Part shown: positions 60,885-64,000 of the stretch, one piece after another
Layout of the letters: each line of letters opens with the position of its first letter
How positions within the stretch are numbered: the first letter of the stretch is position 1
NCBI GenBank assembly: GCA_004299555.1
Contig: SCQU01000005.1
Span: forward strand, 28,811-92,810
DNA: 64,000 nucleotides
Direction: 5' to 3'
Origin: Rhodanobacteraceae bacterium
GTDB taxonomy: Bacteria > Pseudomonadota > Gammaproteobacteria > Xanthomonadales > Rhodanobacteraceae
Translations under genes and position numbers: made by a program
Notes under the pieces: generated by a model
What the model was told of the DNA's origin: nothing
The model's input: only the letters and a program-made list of their open reading frames with translations
Databases searched by the model: none

Positions 60885-61304
60885 GTGAAAATCGTTGCCA
60901 GCATGCTGTTCTGCCTCGCCGCCGCACTCGGCAGTCTGTCGCTTTCCTCGTGCACCACCTGGAAACCGGTCGTGCTGCCCAGCGGCCAGCGCGGGTACAC
61001 GGTGGACTGCTCGGGCACCAACCTGTCGTGGTCGCACTGCTACCAGAAGGCGGGCAAGGCGTGCCCGCACGGCTACGACATCACGCAACGCACCGGCAGC
61101 CATGGCGGCAAGGTCGTGCCGGGCGACCTGTTCGGTGTGCTCGGCGGCAGCGTGCAGGACCGCAGCCTGCTGATCCTGTGCCGCCACGATGACAGTGTGC
61201 GTGACGATACCGGCCCCGTCGACGCCGGCCGCACGCCACCGCGTCCGCCCACCGCAGGCGCGATAACCTTCCCGCTTGGCAGCGGGCCCGCTGTCCATCC
61301 GTGA
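60885..61304 (+). CDS. Predicted lipoprotein of unknown function (tandem paralogue 1)
   Basis: 139 aa, GTG start. Lipobox SLSSC at residues 19-23 predicts a lipid anchor. The mature part has a four-Cys pattern: VDCSG, WSHCY, ACPHGYD and LILC. It shares with the next gene the string VDCSGxxLSWSHCYxKAG. The C-terminal tail is Pro-rich and unstructured. I do not recognise a named family. Its stop overlaps the next start by 4 nt (GTGA). Confidence 0.75.
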   Translation: MKIVASMLFCLAAALGSLSLSSCTTWKPVVLPSGQRGYTVDCSGTNLSWSHCYQKAGKACPHGYDITQRTGSHGGKVVPGDLFGVLGGSVQDRSLLILCRHDDSVRDDTGPVDAGRTPPRPPTAGAITFPLGSGPAVHP

Positions 61305-61690
61305 CCGGCCGCAGCGCCCGCAGCCCGCAGGTACGGCGACACCTGCAACGGCTGGTGCTTGGCGTCTTCATCGCGCTTTGCGCCGGCCTTGGAGCCAGCT
61401 GCACCACCGTCAAACCGGTCCAGGCGGCAAGCCATCCCCGCACCTACGTCGTCGACTGCTCGGGGGCAAGCCTCTCGTGGTCGCACTGCTATCTCAAGGC
61501 CGGCCGTGCCTGCCCCCACGGCTATACGGTCAAACAAAAGCCCTACCAGCACGGCGAACGGATCACCGCGGGCGATTTCCTGCAGCTGCTCGGCAACAGC
61601 GGATCGCATCGCCGGATGCTGATCGAGTGCAAGGAGCCCGCGAGTGACGCGCCGGACCCGGCGGCGATCCTGTCCGGCCACGCGGGCTGA
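61301..61690 (+). CDS. Predicted lipoprotein of unknown function (tandem paralogue 2)
   Basis: 129 aa, GTG start overlapping the previous stop. Hydrophobic N-terminus with lipobox GASC (about residue 34). The same four-Cys core as its neighbour follows: VDCSG, WSHCY, ACPHGYT and LIEC, then GxFLQLLGNSGSHRR-like spacing. About half of the core residues are identical between the two. Translation looks coupled, which suggests that the pair works together in the envelope. Confidence 0.75.
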   Translation: MTGRSARSPQVRRHLQRLVLGVFIALCAGLGASCTTVKPVQAASHPRTYVVDCSGASLSWSHCYLKAGRACPHGYTVKQKPYQHGERITAGDFLQLLGNSGSHRRMLIECKEPASDAPDPAAILSGHAG

Positions 61691-61701
61691 CGCGCCATGT
61701 C

Positions 61702-63066
61702 TCACCGCCGGCCCGACCGGCGGCGCCGGCGCCGCGTCCGCCACCAGCGCAGCAGGCCGTAGGACAGGCGCACCTTTTCCTGTCCGACCGGCAGGTCCGC
61801 GCGGGCAAAGATCCACGATGACTTGCTGAAGGCGATCTGCTGCTCGGGGTACACGCTGCGGTGGCCGATCACGAGGTACGCGGCCACGCAGGCGCCCGCC
61901 ACATACAGCGTCGAGTCGGCGCCAAAGAGCTCGATGCCCATCAGGATCGCCGCGATGGGCGCGTTGGACGCCGACGCGACCACCGCCACCATCCCGATCG
62001 CCGCACCCTGCGCCGCCTGCATCCCGAGGAAGTGCGCGAACGCACCGCCCGCCACCGCGCCCATCACGAACTGCTCGGTCACGAGGCCGCCGTAAAAGCC
62101 CGAGCCCAGCGTGATGGCGACCAGCAGCGCCTTCCACAAAAATCCAAGGTAGGGCATCGGCTGGCCCTCGAGCGCCTGCTGCAGGATCGGCAGGCTGAGG
62201 CCGAGGTAATCGGTTGGCACCACCAGCACCAGCAGTGCCACCACCGCGCCGCCGACGGTCGGCAGCAGGGGCGGCCACAGCCGGTAGCGCTGCTTCAGCC
62301 ACGCGGTCAGGCGGCGGAAGCGATCCATCAGCTCGACAAAAATCCACGCGACCGCACCGCACAGCACGCCCATCACCACCGTCTTGAGAAACAGCAGCTC
62401 GGTGAAGTGCCCGATGAAGGAAATCACATACTGCGGATACGGCACGCCCAGGTGCTCGGACACCTCGAACGCGGTGACGCCGGCGACAATGCCGGGAAAC
62501 AGGAAGTCATAGCGCAGGCGGCCAATCGCCAGCATCTCGACGCCGTAGATCGCACCCGCGATGGGCGTCCCGAACACGCTTGAAAAGCCGGCGCTGACCC
62601 CGCACGCGAGCAGGCGTTTGCGCATTTCGGGATTGAGGTGCAGCACGCGCCCGACCGCCGCGGCGATGCTCGCGCCAATGTGCGAACACGGGCCTTCCTT
62701 GCCCGCCGAACCGCCGCAGCTCAAGGTGATCAGCGCCGCCAGCGGCTTGATCCACATGGTGCGGAACGGCATCTTGCCCTGCTGTTCGTTGACCGCTACC
62801 ACGGCGTTGTCGATGAACGTGCTGTGGCGCAGACGGTAGCCGTAGTGCAGCAGCAGCCCGTTGGCGAGGCCAGCGGCCGGCAACAGCACCGCCAGCACCC
62901 ACCAGGACACGTGATAGACGTGGCCCGCGGTCGCAAACAGCACGCGCAGGAAAATCGTGCAGCCAACGCCAATCAGCGCGCCCGTCGCAATCGACAGCAC
63001 GAGCCATTGCACCACGGTGGCCAGCATCACCAGCGGTTCCGCCAGATTGAAGCGTCGAGTGGCCAA
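61702..63066 (-). CDS. ClC-family chloride channel/transporter (ClcB-like)
   Basis: A 454-aa membrane protein with the ClC anion-pathway motifs: GGSAGKEGPCSHIGA, with the gating Glu, GFSSVFGTPIAGAIYG, and GSGFYGGLVTEQF. The C-terminus is a strongly basic tail (RTRRRRRRSGRR). It moves chloride across the inner membrane, often as a proton antiporter in acid stress. It converges on the lipoprotein pair with 11 nt between stops. Confidence 0.9.
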   Translation of the reverse strand: MATRRFNLAEPLVMLATVVQWLVLSIATGALIGVGCTIFLRVLFATAGHVYHVSWWVLAVLLPAAGLANGLLLHYGYRLRHSTFIDNAVVAVNEQQGKMPFRTMWIKPLAALITLSCGGSAGKEGPCSHIGASIAAAVGRVLHLNPEMRKRLLACGVSAGFSSVFGTPIAGAIYGVEMLAIGRLRYDFLFPGIVAGVTAFEVSEHLGVPYPQYVISFIGHFTELLFLKTVVMGVLCGAVAWIFVELMDRFRRLTAWLKQRYRLWPPLLPTVGGAVVALLVLVVPTDYLGLSLPILQQALEGQPMPYLGFLWKALLVAITLGSGFYGGLVTEQFVMGAVAGGAFAHFLGMQAAQGAAIGMVAVVASASNAPIAAILMGIELFGADSTLYVAGACVAAYLVIGHRSVYPEQQIAFSKSSWIFARADLPVGQEKVRLSYGLLRWWRTRRRRRRSGRR

Positions 63067-63218
63067 CTTGTTTCCCCAGCATCAAGTTGCCATTGTATCG
63101 ACCGCGCCCGCGCTGACCGCAGACGCGTCGATTGCGGCGCGGGGTGCGCGGGTGTGGCCGCACGGCTTTGCGCGCCCTGGCGCTGGTGCGGCGGCCCGCC
63201 GAGCCCGGGCGCTGCTGC

Positions 63219-63224
63219 TATACT
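63219..63224 (+). promoter_or_regulatory. -10 box upstream of the tRNA-Met locus
   Basis: TATACT lies 10 bp before the truncated tRNA copy. No good -35 match is seen at the normal distance. The promoter is placed for the truncated copy, and the intact tRNA must be read through from it. Confidence 0.5.
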
Positions 63225-63234
63225 GGGCGGCTAT

Positions 63235-63273
63235 GGCTAGGTAGCTCAGATGGTTAGAGCGCGGCACTCATAA
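63235..63273 (+). pseudogene. 5' half of a tRNA-Met gene (truncated copy)
   Basis: 39 nt identical to the first 39 nt of the intact tRNA-Met at 63308: acceptor 5' strand, D arm, 5' anticodon stem and loop ctcataa. Identity stops exactly after the anticodon loop. The next 34 nt do not rebuild the anticodon stem or acceptor stem. Confidence 0.9.
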
Positions 63274-63307
63274 GGCTTGGGTCATGGCCTGTACAATTCA
63301 CGGTTCC

Positions 63308-63384
63308 GGCTAGGTAGCTCAGATGGTTAGAGCGCGGCACTCATAATGCTGAGGTCGGCGGTTCGATCCCGCCTCTAGCCACCA
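63308..63384 (+). tRNA. tRNA-Met (anticodon CAT)
   Basis: A complete 77-nt cloverleaf: acceptor ggctagg/tctagcc with one G-T pair, D stem gctc/gagc, anticodon loop ctcataa (CAT), T stem ggcgg/ccgcc with loop ttcgatc. The CCA end is encoded. Elongator Met is likely. A tRNA-Ile2 with modified C34 cannot be excluded by anticodon alone. Confidence 0.93.
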
Positions 63385-63395
63385 TCGAACCCCCG

Positions 63396-63422
63396 AAAGC
63401 CCATGACCTCATGGGCTTTTTT
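63396..63422 (+). terminator. Intrinsic terminator after tRNA-Met
   Basis: aaagcccatga and tcatgggcttt pair as an 11-bp stem with a cc loop, and the right arm runs into a six-T tract. Confidence 0.92.
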
Positions 63423-63455
63423 GTTGCCTGACGAAATTCGCGGACTGCCGGTTCC

Positions 63456-63574
63456 TGTGACAACCGTGTGACAGTGGGACTTTGATGCGCCTCGCCGACC
63501 CGCCACAACGGCGACGCGCTTCACGCCGCCAAAATCAGCCTGTGACAGGTTCTGTGACAGGTGGATGTGTCACA
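63456..63574. repeat. Five TGTGACA/TGTCACA heptamers
   Basis: TGTGACA at 63456, 63467, 63541 and 63553, and the inverted TGTCACA at 63568. The first two and the next two are spaced by 11-12 bp, that is one helical turn. The stretch lies just downstream of tRNA-Met and holds no supported gene. It may be the remains of an integrase C-terminus or an attachment-site arm region. Confidence 0.7.
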
Positions 63575-63619
63575 GACCTGAACCGATCGACCAAAATGAC
63601 CTTAGTACACAGTGACGCG

Positions 63620-63882
63620 CTAACCCCCGCGGCTGCCCAGCAGATCGTCCAAAAATTCGGACGCCGGGTCGAATGCGGACACGTGAAGATGATCCCGCGC
63701 CCGCGTGCAGGCGACATACAGTAGATGTCGTTCGGTGTCGTAGACTTCCGCCAATTCAGACTCGTCGGAGGCAGACTCGATGCGTGACTCCGACGGGATG
63801 ACCTCGTCGTCGCACGCCATCACGGCCACCGCGCGAAACTCCAGCCCCTTGGCGAGGTGCATGGTGCTCACGCTGATGCAGC
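63620..63882 (-). pseudogene. C-terminal fragment of a UvrD/Rep-type superfamily I helicase
   Basis: About 87 codons read ISVSTMHLAKGLEFRAV, then DEVIPSE, EVYDTERHLLYVACTRARD, LDDLLGSRGG. These are helicase motif V (HxAKGLEF) and VI (VACTRAR) of UvrD-like enzymes. The frame is cut at 63883 by the end of an IS66-type element, so the rest of the gene is separated or lost. It cannot be functional as seen. Confidence 0.85.
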
Positions 63883-64000
63883 GTAAGCGTCAGCCGATGG
63901 CATCTTGCGACGCGTTGGCCTGGTGCGCTACGCGATGGGCAGCAGGGTGTCGATGTCGCGAGCTTGGGTGGTCGGCAGCCGCGTCAGCACGTCGGTGAGC
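63883..64000 (-). mobile_element. IS66-family insertion sequence, right end (continues past the window)
   Basis: The element starts with gtaagcgtcagccg, the GTAAGCG terminal repeat start of IS66-family elements. Inside, on the minus strand, lies the C-terminus of the transposase. IS66 elements make 8-bp target duplications, so gatgcagc (63875-63882) should be repeated at the far end. Confidence 0.82.
63928..64000 (-). CDS. tnpC: IS66-type transposase TnpC, C-terminal end (partial)
   Basis: The last 24 codons inside the window read LTDVLTRLPTTQARDIDTLL followed by PIA and stop. LTDVLTRL and xxIDxLLP are the conserved end of IS66 TnpC proteins. The gene runs off the right edge. The last residues (PIA) differ from the usual PHRW ending. 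Confidence 0.82.
   Translation of the reverse strand, partial: LTDVLTRLPTTQARDIDTLLPIA

Noticed and set aside
63482..63724. Small frames on both strands between tRNA-Met and the helicase fragment
   Set aside because: Short, without family features, and built on the TGTGACA repeats. At best they are remnants of an integrase end.

Overview
The window is a 64-kb piece of a high-GC chromosome from a gammaproteobacterium. The most likely placement is Xanthomonadales/Lysobacterales, near the Rhodanobacteraceae. This is inferred from three things: core-gene order (ftsE-ftsX, ung, rpoH near rhlB, trxA and rho), a TonB-dependent-receptor maltodextrin locus of the Xanthomonas/Caulobacter type, and many short GC-rich palindromic repeats. 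No species can be named from the sequence alone.

Region by region. 1-10.9 kb is housekeeping: the end of priA, a tandem terminator-like repeat array, rpoH with a perfect CIRCE (HrcA) operator, ung, a two-receiver response regulator, ftsX-ftsE, rhlB, trxA, rho and a LOG-family gene. 10.96-11.18 kb holds tRNA-Arg(CCG) preceded by a broken 5' half copy. 11.7-14.2 kb is a bufferin-type RiPP operon (DUF2282 precursor, MNIO/DUF692 enzyme, DUF2063 partner, DoxX membrane protein), probably for copper protection. 14.5-18.8 kb holds an SDR, two small proteins, an alpha/beta hydrolase and an aldo/keto reductase. 18.9-24.1 kb is a mercury resistance locus: merC, merR, merA, a MerT-like transporter and a second flavin disulfide reductase, with two visible MerR-type promoters. 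24.1-34.1 kb is accessory: a sterol-desaturase-like protein, an NrtS-like protein, an AraC-linked detoxification cluster, a CBS protein, a hydrolase-OsmC fusion, a patatin-like lipoprotein and a PagL-like lipid A deacylase.

34.4-42.5 kb is an arsenic/arsenosugar cluster in which many genes overlap by 4 nt. It holds an ECF sigma factor, a fused VTT membrane domain plus mercuric-reductase-like flavoenzyme, arsS, arsM, two rSAM-associated glycosyltransferases, a PiT phosphate transporter and arsC. 43-60.5 kb is a complete maltodextrin uptake system. The leftward operon encodes a TonB-dependent receptor, a tryptophan-halogenase-like protein, GH31 and GH13 enzymes, a six-hairpin glycosidase and an MFS permease. 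The rightward operon encodes a GH13 alpha-glucosidase, a sugar MFS and a LacI regulator. Two similar palindromes lie in the divergent intergenic region. 60.9-63.1 kb holds two tandem paralogous lipoproteins and a ClC channel. The right end has tRNA-Met(CAT), again preceded by a broken 5' half copy, then a helicase gene cut by an IS66-type element at the window edge.

Taken together the window describes a metal-exposed, polysaccharide-scavenging bacterium, with copper, mercury and arsenic systems within 31 kb of each other. The strongest leads are the bufferin operon with its methionine-rich precursor, the sigma/VTT-flavoenzyme/arsenosugar cluster, CIRCE on rpoH, the terminator-like array grown from the end of priA, and the two 5'-half tRNA copies.
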